Origin: Pelagibius sp028280305
Lineage (GTDB): Bacteria > Pseudomonadota > Alphaproteobacteria > Kiloniellales > Kiloniellaceae
DNA length: 64,000 bases
Assembly (NCBI RefSeq): GCF_965233615.1
Contig: NZ_OZ247495.1
Reading direction: 5' to 3' (one strand)
The notes under the pieces: model-generated
What the model was told of the DNA's origin: nothing
Database searches by the model: none
What the model saw: only the letters and a program-made list of their open reading frames with translations
Translations under genes and position numbers: made by a program
Shown here: positions 16,164 to 25,051 of the stretch, piece after piece
How positions within the stretch are numbered: the first letter of the stretch is position 1
Layout of the letters: each line of letters opens with the position of its first letter

Positions 16164-17552
16164 TAGGGCCTTGACGATGTTCTCGCACATCTTCTTGGCG
16201 TCATCGAACAGCATCATGGTGTTATCGCGGAAGAACAGCTCGTTCTGCACGCCCGCATAGCCGCTGGCCATGGACCGCTTGATGAACAGCACCGTGCCTG
16301 CCTTGTCGACATCCAGAATCGGCATGCCGTAGATCGGCGAGGCCGGATCGGTCTTGGCCGCCGGATTGGTAATGTCGTTGGCGCCGATGACGAAGGCCAC
16401 TTCGGTGGCGGCGAAATCGCGGTTGATTTCGTCCATCTCAAAGACCTCGTCATAGGGCACGTTGGCCTCTGCCAGCAGCACATTCATGTGGCCCGGCATG
16501 CGCCCGGCGACCGGATGAATGGCATAGCGCACATCGACGCCCTCTTTCTTCAGGATGTCAGCCATTTCCCGAAGGGCGTGCTGGGCCTGGGCGACCGCCA
16601 TGCCGTAACCCGGCACGATGATGACCTTGTTGGCGTTCTTCATCAGGAAAGCGGCGTCATCGGCGGCGCCGGACTTGACGGTGCGGTCTTCGTCGTCGCC
16701 GGCCCCGGCCGCGGCCGCCGTCTCACCGCCGAAGCCGCCGAGGATGACGTTGAAGATCGAGCGATTCATCCCCTTGCACATGATGTAGCTGAGGATGGCG
16801 CCGGAGGAGCCGACCAGCGCCCCGGTAATGATCAGCAGATTGTTCTGCAGCGTGAACCCGATGCCGCAGGCCGCCCAGCCGGAATAGGAATTCAGCATGG
16901 AGACGACGACAGGCATGTCGGCGCCGCCAATCGGCAGGATCAGCAACAGACCCAGCGCCAGGGCGATCAGAACGATCAGCCAGAACACCCAGCCGGACTG
17001 ATCGATGCAGAGCAGCACGATCAGAACAACCGTCAGGATGCCCAGAGCTGCGTTCAGCGGATGCTGCATCGGGAAGATCAGCGGTTTGCCGGTGACCAGG
17101 CCCTGCAGCTTGGCAAAAGCGACGACCGAGCCGGTGAAGGTGATCGCACCGATCGCGACGCCGAGCGACATCTCGATAAGGCTGCCGACCTTGATGTCAC
17201 CGGGTACGCCGAGGCCATAGGCTTCGGGCCGGTAAAAGGCCGCAGCGGCAACGAAGACTGCCGCCAGACCGACTAGGGAGTGGAAAGCCGCGACAAGCTG
17301 CGGCAGGGCCGTCATTTGGATCCTGAGGGCGATGACGGTACCGATGGCACCACCGATCAGCATGCCGACGATGATCAGCGAATAGCTCACAACGCCCGGC
17401 GTCGCCAGGGTGGTGAGAATGGCGATGGCCATGCCGACCATGCCGTAGAGATTGCCGGCGCGGCTCGTCGTCGGATGCGACAGGCCGCGAAGCGCCATGA
17501 TGAAACAGATCGAGGCGACGAGATACAGCAGCGCTGCGAGATCAGCGTTCAT
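16152..17552 (-). CDS. pntB: NAD(P) transhydrogenase subunit beta
   Basis: PntB forms half of the membrane domain and the whole NADP(H)-binding domain III of the proton-translocating transhydrogenase, which drives NADPH formation from NADH with the proton gradient. The 466-residue protein has many hydrophobic helices up to about residue 260 and a C-terminal nucleotide-binding domain with VIIVPGYGMAVAQAQHALRE and the VIGANDITNPAA loop. It follows pntA2 by 15 bp. Length is normal. Confidence 0.96.
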   Translation of the reverse strand: MNADLAALLYLVASICFIMALRGLSHPTTSRAGNLYGMVGMAIAILTTLATPGVVSYSLIIVGMLIGGAIGTVIALRIQMTALPQLVAAFHSLVGLAAVFVAAAAFYRPEAYGLGVPGDIKVGSLIEMSLGVAIGAITFTGSVVAFAKLQGLVTGKPLIFPMQHPLNAALGILTVVLIVLLCIDQSGWVFWLIVLIALALGLLLILPIGGADMPVVVSMLNSYSGWAACGIGFTLQNNLLIITGALVGSSGAILSYIMCKGMNRSIFNVILGGFGGETAAAAGAGDDEDRTVKSGAADDAAFLMKNANKVIIVPGYGMAVAQAQHALREMADILKKEGVDVRYAIHPVAGRMPGHMNVLLAEANVPYDEVFEMDEINRDFAATEVAFVIGANDITNPAAKTDPASPIYGMPILDVDKAGTVLFIKRSMASGYAGVQNELFFRDNTMMLFDDAKKMCENIVKALEAD

Positions 17553-17567
17553 GATTGTCCAGCCCCC

Positions 17568-17978
17568 TTATTTCTTTTTCTTGAACATGGACAGCATGCG
17601 CTGGGTAACGATGAAGCCGCCGAAGATGTTGACCGACGCGAGAATGACGGCCAGGAAACCCATCACCTCGCTGAAGCCGAACTCCGCCGGACCCGCGGCT
17701 ATGAGGGCGCCGACGATGATCACCGAGGAAATGGCGTTGGTCACCGCCATCAAGGGCGAATGCAGCGCCGGTGTGACACGCCAGACGACGTGGTAGCCGA
17801 CGAAGACGGCGAGGGCAAAAACCGTCAGCCCCACCACCAGGGCCGATGTTTCACTCTGACCCGCCGCTTCCGTAGAGAGGCGGCTTGCCTCGACGGCCAA
17901 AGACGCGACGTCGTTTGCCAGCTCGCGTGCTTCGTTGGCAATCTCCGTTGCCCGTTCTGCGAAGTTCTCGCCTGCCAT
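17568..17978 (-). CDS. pntA2: NAD(P) transhydrogenase subunit alpha, part 2 (membrane domain)
   Basis: A 136-residue membrane protein corresponding to the C-terminal membrane segment of E. coli PntA, encoded separately as in Rhodospirillum rubrum. A polar, Ala/Glu-rich N-terminal helix of about 40 residues precedes three to four membrane helices (ALVVGLTVFALAVFVGYHVV; SSVIIVGALIAAG; VMGFLAVILASVNIFGGFIV) and ends in a Lys-rich tail. It sits 5 bp after pntA1 and together with PntB forms the proton channel. Confidence 0.93.
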   Translation of the reverse strand: MAGENFAERATEIANEARELANDVASLAVEASRLSTEAAGQSETSALVVGLTVFALAVFVGYHVVWRVTPALHSPLMAVTNAISSVIIVGALIAAGPAEFGFSEVMGFLAVILASVNIFGGFIVTQRMLSMFKKKK

Positions 17979-17983
17979 GACCG

Positions 17984-19240
17984 TCAGCCTCCCTGCTCGC
18001 CGTTGGGTTTGGGCCCGTTGGACTCGGTTTCCGCCGCTTCCGAACCCGCCTCACTCTTCTCAGGCTCAGGTTCGGGCGCCGTTTCAGGTTCCGGTGGCGG
18101 GGCCTCTTGCTTCGGCGCCAGAGCCGGATGCACCAGCTCGCCGTCGCGCACGATACAGGTCTCGGAAACGATCTGGTCTTCCCAGTCGATAGCCAGGGCC
18201 TTGCTTTCCTTGTCGACCAGCAATTCGACGAAGTTGTAGAGGTTGCGGGCATAGAGTGCCGAGGCATCGGCCGCCAGCCTGCCGGGCACGTTGGTGTGGC
18301 CGACAATCTTCACACCGTCCTTCTCAACCACCTTGCCGGCTTCGGAAAGCTCGCAGTTGCCGCCGGTTTCCACCGCCAGATCGACGATGACCGAACCCGG
18401 CTTCATGGAAGCGACCATCTCTGCCGAGACGAGCTTGGGCGCCGGACGCCCCGGGATCAGAGCGGTTGTGATCACCATGTCCATTTTCTTGATGGTCTCG
18501 GCAATCAGCTCCGCCTGTTTTTTCTGATACTCCGCGCTCATTTCCTTGGCATAGCCGCCGGCGGTCTCGGCCTGCTTGAATTCCTCGTCTTCGACCGCCA
18601 CGAAAGTGCCGCCCAGGCTCTCCACCTGTTCCTTGGCCGCCGGTCGCACGTCGGTCGCCGAGACGACGGCCCCCAGGCGCTTGGCCGTGGCAATGGCCTG
18701 CAGGCCGGCAACCCCGGCGCCCATGACAAGAACCTTGGCCGGGGGCACGGTCCCCGCCGCTGTCATCATCATCGGAAAGGCGGAGCCGTAAACGGCAGCG
18801 CCGTCGAGCACGGCCTTGTAGCCCGCCAGGTTCGACTGGGAGGAGAGAACATCCATCGACTGGGCCCGGGTAATGCGCGGGATCAGATCCATGGCAAAGG
18901 CGGTGACACCGGCACCCTGCAAGGCCTGCAGTTCGTCGCCGGCCCGGAAGGGATCGATAATGGAGATCAGCAGGGCACTCGACTTAAGGCCCCTCAGTTC
19001 GTCCGGCAGCGGACGGCGGACCTTGGCGATGACATCGGCATTGCCAAAAGCCACCGTGGCATCCGGGGTGATCGTGGCGCCGGCAGCCGTGTAAGCCTCG
19101 TCGGTGAAGGCCGCACCCTCTCCCGCCCCGGTCTCGACCGCCACCTCAAAGCCCAGGTTTATCAGCTTTTTCACAGTCTCCGTCGAAGCGGCCACTCGCG
19201 CCTCATCAGGGCGCTGCTCCCTGGGTATCGCGATCTTCAT
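17984..19240 (-). CDS. pntA1: NAD(P) transhydrogenase subunit alpha, part 1 (NAD-binding)
   Basis: The soluble domain I of transhydrogenase, which binds NAD(H) and passes hydride to domain III. The ATG at 19240 begins with MKIAIPREQRPDEARVA, the family N-terminus, giving 418 residues; a longer in-frame extension is rejected. The Rossmann motif VLVMGAGVAGLQAIATAKRLGA and the VITTALIPGRPAPKL segment are present. The last about 45 residues are a Pro/Glu-rich low-complexity tail, longer than in compact homologues, which may be a flexible linker to PntA2. Confidence 0.94.
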   Translation of the reverse strand: MKIAIPREQRPDEARVAASTETVKKLINLGFEVAVETGAGEGAAFTDEAYTAAGATITPDATVAFGNADVIAKVRRPLPDELRGLKSSALLISIIDPFRAGDELQALQGAGVTAFAMDLIPRITRAQSMDVLSSQSNLAGYKAVLDGAAVYGSAFPMMMTAAGTVPPAKVLVMGAGVAGLQAIATAKRLGAVVSATDVRPAAKEQVESLGGTFVAVEDEEFKQAETAGGYAKEMSAEYQKKQAELIAETIKKMDMVITTALIPGRPAPKLVSAEMVASMKPGSVIVDLAVETGGNCELSEAGKVVEKDGVKIVGHTNVPGRLAADASALYARNLYNFVELLVDKESKALAIDWEDQIVSETCIVRDGELVHPALAPKQEAPPPEPETAPEPEPEKSEAGSEAAETESNGPKPNGEQGG

Positions 19241-19662
19241 GTGATGGAATTCCCCTGTCTGCCCTGCGGTCTTTGGGAGACCGCGCACCAAATCACCCAC
19301 CGTTGGGAACGCGCTAACGGGTTCCGCCCGCTGAGCAACGCCCCAAAACACCTGACGCCGCAGCCGCGCCCGTCGGTCACGACAGCGCGGCACAGATTTT
19401 TACGGCATACTCCTTTAATGACTGGCGCGCGGCTCCGATTCAAGCTCTTTTGCCCGAAAGCCCGCCGTCGGGCGGCAACGCCGCACCATCCTGCGGCGAT
19501 GTTTCACACGAAACTTGGTGGAAATCGGAGTTTGCCGAACCCCAGGTCTTACCGCCCCTTTTCACTGCCCCTGCGCCAAACCGTGATTGACCGGTGGACA
19601 TTCGCCACGCCGACCGATAACCAGAAGCGCAGGCGCAATCCTGCCGCAGGGGAAACTGAAAC
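19241..19662. promoter_or_regulatory. Divergent intergenic region, pntA1 / sulfotransferase
   Basis: No gene is supported in these 422 bp. A perfect hairpin with arms GCGGTCT (19266-19272) and AGACCGC (19278-19284) lies 25 bp upstream of the pntA1 ATG and would sit in its leader. The region must hold promoters for both directions, but I cannot place -35/-10 boxes with confidence. Confidence 0.4.
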
Positions 19663-20568
19663 GTGAAACTGTTATCGGGTGCCGAGGCGCTTCGTCCTCT
19701 CCTTGATCGGGCCGGCCTCTTCATCGTCACCGGCGTCACAAAGTCGGGCACTACCTGGCTGCAGCGGCTGCTGGACAGTCATCCGGAAGTCGCCTGCGGG
19801 GGCGAAAGCAAGCTGAACGTCCTACTCACACAGCTTGCCCCGGCGATCCGCGAATACAACACAGCCCTCACCAAGACCAACGACAAGATCTACAAGGAAC
19901 AGGCGGTCTACGAGACCCTCGGCAAGCCACAGCTTCTCGCGGCCATGCAGTACTTTTTCCTCGACCGCCTGGCGGCGGTTCAGCGCCGGGCTGAAGCAGC
20001 CGGCAAGACTGCCGCGCTGCGTTGGGTCGGCGACAAGGACCCGGACTACAAACGCGACCTGGTCTCCTGGCGCGCCATTCTGCCCGATGCGCGGATCATC
20101 TCGACGATCCGCGACGGGCGCGACTGCTATGTCTCGCTCTGGTTCCACCTCTATCCGGACCGCGAGCCCCTCGCGGCGGAAAACCGGGCCGATTTCATCG
20201 GCCGTATCAAGGGACATGCGGCCACCTGGCGCGACACCGCGGCCAAGTTTCAGAAAGACGCCGCCGACCATCCCGGCCGTCATTTCTCCCTGCGCTACGA
20301 GAACATGCTGACGGACACGGGGCGGGAGATGACGGCGCTCTTCGACTGGCTCGGTTGCGATGTCTCTGACGCAACGATCGCCGAGGTCGTCCGCCGCAAC
20401 AGTTTCCAGACCCTTTCGGGCGGTCGCGAACCCGGCGAGACCGATGCCAGGTCTTTCTTGCGCAAAGGCATCGCCGGCGACTGGAAGAACCATTTCGACG
20501 AGGAATGCGACGCCCTCTATCGCGAAGTGGCCGGCGAGGCGCTGGCCGCCGCAGGCTACGAAGTGTGA
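19663..20568 (+). CDS. Sulfotransferase domain protein
   Basis: A 301-residue PAPS-dependent sulfotransferase family protein. The 5'-phosphosulfate loop is TGVTKSGTTWLQRLLDSHPE near residues 22-42, and the 3'-phosphate-binding strand/helix is the ISTIRDGRDCYVSLWFHLY block; a later RYENML element also fits the family. GTG start with GGGGAAA upstream. The acceptor is unknown (glycan, lipid or small molecule). The stop overlaps the ATG of the next gene as TGATG, so the two are translationally coupled. Confidence 0.88.
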   Translation: MKLLSGAEALRPLLDRAGLFIVTGVTKSGTTWLQRLLDSHPEVACGGESKLNVLLTQLAPAIREYNTALTKTNDKIYKEQAVYETLGKPQLLAAMQYFFLDRLAAVQRRAEAAGKTAALRWVGDKDPDYKRDLVSWRAILPDARIISTIRDGRDCYVSLWFHLYPDREPLAAENRADFIGRIKGHAATWRDTAAKFQKDAADHPGRHFSLRYENMLTDTGREMTALFDWLGCDVSDATIAEVVRRNSFQTLSGGREPGETDARSFLRKGIAGDWKNHFDEECDALYREVAGEALAAAGYEV

Positions 20569-21182
20569 TGGACCTCACCTACGTCGTCACCGACATCGAG
20601 GTGAACGGGCCGACGCCCGGAGAGCACTCGATGCTCGCCTTTGCTTCGGTTGCCCTCGGTTCCCAAGGTGACGAGATCGATAGTTTCGAAGCTGTTTTGG
20701 AAACCCTGCCGGAAGCCGGTGAGGACCCGATCACCATCAACTGGTTTCAGGGTTTCCCGGAAGCTTGGGCCGCCGCAACGCGGAACCCGGAAGAGGCGGA
20801 CGGGGTGATGCAGCGCTACGCCGCCTGGGTGCGGAGCCTGCCGGGACAACCTGTTTTCGCCGCCCATCCCCTGGCCTTCGACGGCGCCTGGATCGACTAC
20901 TACCTCCGGCGCTTTACCGGTATCAGGATGCTGAAAGGGCCGTGGACCGGTGAACGTCTGTTCCACACCGCCGGACTTTGCATCCAGGCCTTCGCCGCCG
21001 GACGCACCGGCTGGGACTTCACCGCCTGCAGGACCGAGGACTATCCGCCGGACTGGCTCGGCCATGTGCCGCATAGCCACCTCTCAATCGACGATGCACG
21101 CGGCTATGCCAATCTCCTGCGGACACTGTTACGGATGGAAAAGCCGCCCGGCCAGTCACACGAGGAGGCGGGAACCATTTGA
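20568..21182 (+). CDS. DEDDh 3'-5' exonuclease-like protein
   Basis: A 204-residue RNase H-fold exonuclease-like protein. Putative metal ligands follow the DEDD order: the DIE motif near residues 9-11, the Asp in HPLAFDGAWIDYYL and the HLSIDDARGYA motif near the end with the H-x4-D arrangement. This is close to the 3'-5' exonuclease domain of DnaQ-like or oligoribonuclease-like proteins, but the specific substrate is unknown. The ATG at 20568 is preferred to an upstream in-frame ATG inside the sulfotransferase gene because homology starts there. Confidence 0.8.
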   Translation: MDLTYVVTDIEVNGPTPGEHSMLAFASVALGSQGDEIDSFEAVLETLPEAGEDPITINWFQGFPEAWAAATRNPEEADGVMQRYAAWVRSLPGQPVFAAHPLAFDGAWIDYYLRRFTGIRMLKGPWTGERLFHTAGLCIQAFAAGRTGWDFTACRTEDYPPDWLGHVPHSHLSIDDARGYANLLRTLLRMEKPPGQSHEEAGTI

Positions 21183-21327
21183 TTCGTTTGGAGTTAGGGC
21201 CAGCGTATCAGTGGTTGGATATAGTACGCACTTCGCAGGCAGATGCCGGCAGGGTATGCTGCCTCCGCGGATTTGCCCCGCCGCCGCTGGGACCGGCGAC
21301 TTAAGCGGCAGTCATGCCGATCGGGAG

Positions 21328-22881
21328 ATGGACAAGAGGCTCGTTTTCACCCCGGTGGACGACACCGGTCACCATGCCCGTCACCCGAGTATCGAAGAGG
21401 AAACTACGTTGAGTCTTGAAGAAGAAACACTCGACCCCCAGAACTGGGACGAGATGCGTGAACTCGCCCACAGGATTGTCGACGACAGCATCAACCATGT
21501 ACGCGATGTGCGGCAGAGGCCGATCTGGCAGCCGATGCCTGACCAGGTCAAGGCCACTTTCGCCAAATCACTGCCGGACGATCCGACGCCGCTCGGCCAG
21601 ATCTATGAAACGCTGGCCGAGAACATGCTTCCCTATCCCATGGGCAACATCCACCCGCGATTTTGGATGTGGTACATGGGATCAAGCAACTTCACGGGCG
21701 CCCTGGGTGACTTTCTTGCGGCCGTTCTCGGCTCCAACCTGGGCGGCGGCAATCACGCGGCGGCACTCATCGATGACCAGGTTGTAAACTGGTGCAAGGA
21801 AATGATGGGCTTTCCGCAGAGCGCCAGCGGCACACTCGTCAGCGGCGGCTCGATGGCCAATCTGATAGGACTGGCCGTCGCCCGGAATGTGATGGCAGGT
21901 TGCGATCTCAGAGAGCATGGCCTTCAGGCCCTGGACAAACCCCTGCGCTACTATGCTTCCGATCAGATGCACGGCTGTCACCAACTGGCGGTCGAGACCC
22001 TGGGCCTTGGCAATGCGGCATTGAAGCTCATTCCGACCGCGGCCGATCTGACACTTGACCTTGGGGTACTGGCAGACGCCATACGCGCCGACCGCGAAGC
22101 CGGCTTAAATCCCGCCTGTGTCATCGCAAACGCCGGTACCGTCAATACCGGCGCAATCGATGATCTTGAGGCGATCGCTGCGGTCTGCCGCCGCGAAGGG
22201 CTCTGGTTTCATGTGGACGGCTGCATCGGCGCCCTGCTCGCGATCGCACCCGGCAATAAAGGCCGCGTCGCGGGCATCGACAAGGCGGATTCAATCGCAC
22301 TCGACCCGCACAAGTGGTTGCACGCGCCCTTCGAAGTCGGCTGCGTTCTTGTCCGTGATGCCGCCAAGCATCTGCAAACCTTTACCCTGACGCCGGAGTA
22401 CCTGGAACAGAAAGAGCGGGGAGTCGCCTCGGGCACATGGCTTCACGACTATGGCCTTCAAACTTCTCGCGGATTCCGAGCTCTCAAGGTCTGGATGGCT
22501 TTGCAGGAGCACGGCGCAACAAAGTTTGGCCGTCTCATCGATCAGAACATCGCCCAGGCTCAGTACCTGAGCGAGGGCATTGAAGAAAACGAGGCGTTGG
22601 AACTTGCGGTGCCGACCAACATCAACATTGTCTGCTTCCGCTACAATCCCGGCGGCTTGACGACCGAAGAGCTGGCCGCCATCAACACGGAAATAATGCT
22701 GCGATTGCAGGAAAACGGTACAGCGGCGCTGTCGGACACAACGGTTCACGGCGCTCACTGTCTGAGGGTGGCGATCAACAACCATCGGACACAGCGGCGC
22801 GATCTCGATCTGTTGATAGAAGAAGTTACAGGGCTTGGACAGACACTGATGATCGAAAGATCTTCGTCGCAAGCCGGTTGA
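21328..22881 (+). CDS. PLP-dependent group II decarboxylase
   Basis: A fold-type I pyridoxal-phosphate enzyme of the glutamate/aromatic-L-amino-acid decarboxylase family. Visible blocks are SGTLVSGGSMANLIGLAVAR, the HVDGCIGALLAIAPG aspartate that contacts the PLP ring and the Schiff-base lysine in ALDPHKWLHAPFEVG. Substrate is not decided by sequence; the C-terminal RVAINNHRT is common in this family. ATG at 21328 gives 517 residues. TTG at 21409 has the better ribosome site (GAGGAA, 7 nt) and gives 490 residues, the usual size, so the true start may be there. Confidence 0.88.
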   Translation: MDKRLVFTPVDDTGHHARHPSIEEETTLSLEEETLDPQNWDEMRELAHRIVDDSINHVRDVRQRPIWQPMPDQVKATFAKSLPDDPTPLGQIYETLAENMLPYPMGNIHPRFWMWYMGSSNFTGALGDFLAAVLGSNLGGGNHAAALIDDQVVNWCKEMMGFPQSASGTLVSGGSMANLIGLAVARNVMAGCDLREHGLQALDKPLRYYASDQMHGCHQLAVETLGLGNAALKLIPTAADLTLDLGVLADAIRADREAGLNPACVIANAGTVNTGAIDDLEAIAAVCRREGLWFHVDGCIGALLAIAPGNKGRVAGIDKADSIALDPHKWLHAPFEVGCVLVRDAAKHLQTFTLTPEYLEQKERGVASGTWLHDYGLQTSRGFRALKVWMALQEHGATKFGRLIDQNIAQAQYLSEGIEENEALELAVPTNINIVCFRYNPGGLTTEELAAINTEIMLRLQENGTAALSDTTVHGAHCLRVAINNHRTQRRDLDLLIEEVTGLGQTLMIERSSSQAG

Positions 22882-22942
22882 CCGCCGCTTGCGCCGCGCC
22901 CTCGGACACAGGGCCAATACAGATGAGGCCGTGTAATCCGCT

Positions 22943-24004
22943 CTAGCGCCGGGAGGCGCCGTGGAGATGGAGAATTGCCTCGGCCCGCGACTTGACCCCC
23001 AACTTGCGGAACAGGTTGGACGCGTGATTGCGCACGGTACGTTCGGACAGCCCGAGCAGGCTGGCAATCTCCGGGTTCGACTTCGCCTCGCAAATCAGGC
23101 CGACGACCTCGCGCTCGCGCCGCGAAAGACGAGTCAAAGCGACCTCGCTGCCGCCGGCAGCCGGGATCCGGTCCATGAAATCCAATACCGCCTCTTTAAA
23201 GCGTCGCCAGGCCGGTTCATCCTGCAGGATGATGTGGTTGCGCGAATGCAGTTCGACGAACTCCGCATCGGGCAGGCCGCTGGCCAGCAGGCGCCCCTCC
23301 TCGAAAGGGACCACCTCATCCATATTGGGATGCATCACCAGGACCGGCATGGCGACGCGGGCAAGCAGGGCACGCACGTCCACATCGGCACGCTCTTTCA
23401 TGATCCGCTCCACCGTTGCGGCTGACATGGTGCGCAGGCAGAGATCGTTGTACCAGCCGATCTGTTCTTCACTGCCATTCGGGATGTAGCGCTTGGTGAG
23501 CAGTTCGCGAAAAACGGGATTCTCAAGCTCCCAACCCAGGGCCACCAGATTGGAGATCGACTGATAGAACTGCGCGGCCTGTGGATCGCCGCGGGCCGCC
23601 CAGCCCTGAGCGTCGCCCGCATAGATGATGATACGCGAAACGCGCTCGGGATACCGGCTCGCGAAGGCGATTGCCGTCGAAGCCCCCTTCGATATGCCCA
23701 GAAGGGTCATGGGGCCATCGATGCCGGCGGCATCGATTACCGCCTCGAGATCCTCGACCCAACGTTCGAAGGAAAGATCGTCCACCTCGCGGTCGGAAAG
23801 CCCACAGCCCCTTTCATCGTAACGCACAAAATGAAAGTGATCGCTGAAGAAGCGCAGCCAGTGCGACCAGACCGGGCTTTGTGGATCCATCTCCAGATGG
23901 GTCGGACAGTTGGCGGTTTTGACCATCGGCGGCCCCTCGCCACTACTGGCCCAACCCAACGCTGTCCCGTCTTTCGATCGCGTGAACCGAACTCGCTGTG
24001 TCAC
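22943..24004 (-). CDS. Alpha/beta hydrolase - LuxR HTH fusion regulator (paralogue 1)
   Basis: A 353-residue protein with an alpha/beta-hydrolase domain (about 1-270) joined to a C-terminal LuxR/FixJ-type DNA-binding domain (about 285-345; LSRREREVVGLICEAKSNPE then LSERTVRNHASNLFRKLGVKSRAEAI). Nucleophile Ser105 lies in GISKG, the Asp is in MHPNMDEVVPFEEG and the His in SRNHIIL, so the triad looks complete. It may sense or cleave a small ligand that controls DNA binding; this is inference. GTG start with AGGAG site. The whole protein is similar end to end to the gene at 25052-26116; an IS element separates them. Confidence 0.88.
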   Translation of the reverse strand: MTQRVRFTRSKDGTALGWASSGEGPPMVKTANCPTHLEMDPQSPVWSHWLRFFSDHFHFVRYDERGCGLSDREVDDLSFERWVEDLEAVIDAAGIDGPMTLLGISKGASTAIAFASRYPERVSRIIIYAGDAQGWAARGDPQAAQFYQSISNLVALGWELENPVFRELLTKRYIPNGSEEQIGWYNDLCLRTMSAATVERIMKERADVDVRALLARVAMPVLVMHPNMDEVVPFEEGRLLASGLPDAEFVELHSRNHIILQDEPAWRRFKEAVLDFMDRIPAAGGSEVALTRLSRREREVVGLICEAKSNPEIASLLGLSERTVRNHASNLFRKLGVKSRAEAILHLHGASRR

Positions 24005-24027
24005 TGCTCAGCTCCTACCGGAAGAGT

Positions 24028-24089
24028 CGGAGTCCCACTCCGTCCTCTCACTCAGGCTAGCGGCAACTTAGCGGTGAGTTCTATCTCAC
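24028..24089. promoter_or_regulatory. Dyad sequences upstream of hydrolase-LuxR paralogue 1
   Basis: CGGAGT and ACTCCG arms (24028-24033, 24037-24042) around CCC, and GTGAG/CTCAC arms (24074-24078, 24085-24089) around TTCTAT, lie just upstream of the GTG at 24004. They are candidate operators or leader structures. Neither matches the dyads upstream of paralogue 2. Confidence 0.35.
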
Positions 24090-24140
24090 GAATTGGCTGG
24101 CAAGAAAAGTGCCAATGGCGTAGGGCGCGCCTTATCGGGG

Positions 24141-24910
24141 TTAGGTAGCGGACTCATAAGCTTCGCACCAGATTCTGACAGCGGCGATTTTGATGAAGGC
24201 GAGGAAGGCATGTGATGTCTTGTCGTATCGGGTTGCGATGCGCCGGAAGGATTTCTTGATACGGCCGATGAAGCGCTCGACCTTGTTGCGTTGACGATAG
24301 AGTTCCCGGTCGAATGGGATCGGTATCTTGCGGTCGGATTTGGAGGGGATCACCGCTTCCGCTCCCTTCTCCCAGATCAGGTTTCGAATGTGGTTGGCGT
24401 CGTATGCCTTGTCGGCCAGAACAGCCTGTCCGGGTTGCAAGTCCCCCAGCAGAAGCGGCGCCACCGGCCCGTCATGGGCCTGTCCCGGCGTCAGGTGGAC
24501 CTTCAACGGTAGCCCCCATTCATTGACCAGAACGTGGATTTTTGTGGTCAGACCGCCACGTGAACGACCCATGCATCGTCGGGGATCGTTTTTTTGAGCG
24601 TGGCCCCGGCGTGATGCACGCGCACCGACGTGCCGTCGATCATCACCACATCGCCGTTGTGAGCATCCACCACCGCGTCCATGATCCGGTCCCAGACGCC
24701 GGCCCGGGTCCAGCGGCGGAAGCGGTTGTACACAGTGGTATAGGGGCCGTAGCGCCCGGGCAGGTCGCGCCACGGACAGCCGGTGCGCAACACGTAGAAG
24801 ATGCCATTCAGAACCTGCCGGTCATCGCGCCGCTGCACACCCCTCACCTTGTTCGGCAGAATCGGTTGGATGAACCGCCATTCCAGCTCCGTAAGATCAT
24901 AGCGTGACAT
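24141..24910 (-). CDS. IS5-family transposase, made by programmed -1 frameshift
   Basis: A DDE transposase split over two frames. The first part (24548-24910, 120 residues) starts MSRYDLTELEWRFIQPILP and carries the first catalytic Asp in VVMIDGTSVRVHHAG. The second part (useful from about 24600 down to 24141) carries the second Asp in VLADKAYDANHIRN and the Glu in NKVERFIGRIKKSFRRIATR. Frames overlap at a run of seven A on the coding strand (24589-24595), and a -1 slip there joins them. This layout is typical of the IS427 group of IS5. The stop TAA includes the TA outside the element. Confidence 0.9.
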
Positions 24911-24990
24911 GCTCTCCTCCGAACGCCAAACCAGACCATCACAGAATCACAAACCGCTGATCTTGAAAATAGATTTATGAGTGCACTACC
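24144..24990 (-). mobile_element. IS5-family (IS427-group) insertion sequence, 847 bp, complete
   Basis: Terminal inverted repeats are GGTAGCGGACTCATAA at 24144-24159 and, reverse-complemented, GGTAGTGCACTCATAA at 24975-24990, matching at 14 of 16 positions. TA dinucleotides directly outside both ends (24142-24143 and 24991-24992) fit a 2-bp target duplication. The transposase is intact apart from its normal frameshift, so the element may be active. It inserted between the two hydrolase-LuxR genes without breaking either. Confidence 0.9.
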
Positions 24991-25051
24991 TAATCCGAGA
25001 GGGGTAGACCAAAGCAAATCACAGAGAAGTGATTGAGACAGCGCCTTGCTT

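Noticed and set aside
24141..24910. Transposase as a pseudogene because of the frameshift
   Set aside because: The frames overlap at a run of seven A, the ends are intact and both halves carry the catalytic residues, as expected for programmed frameshifting in this IS group.
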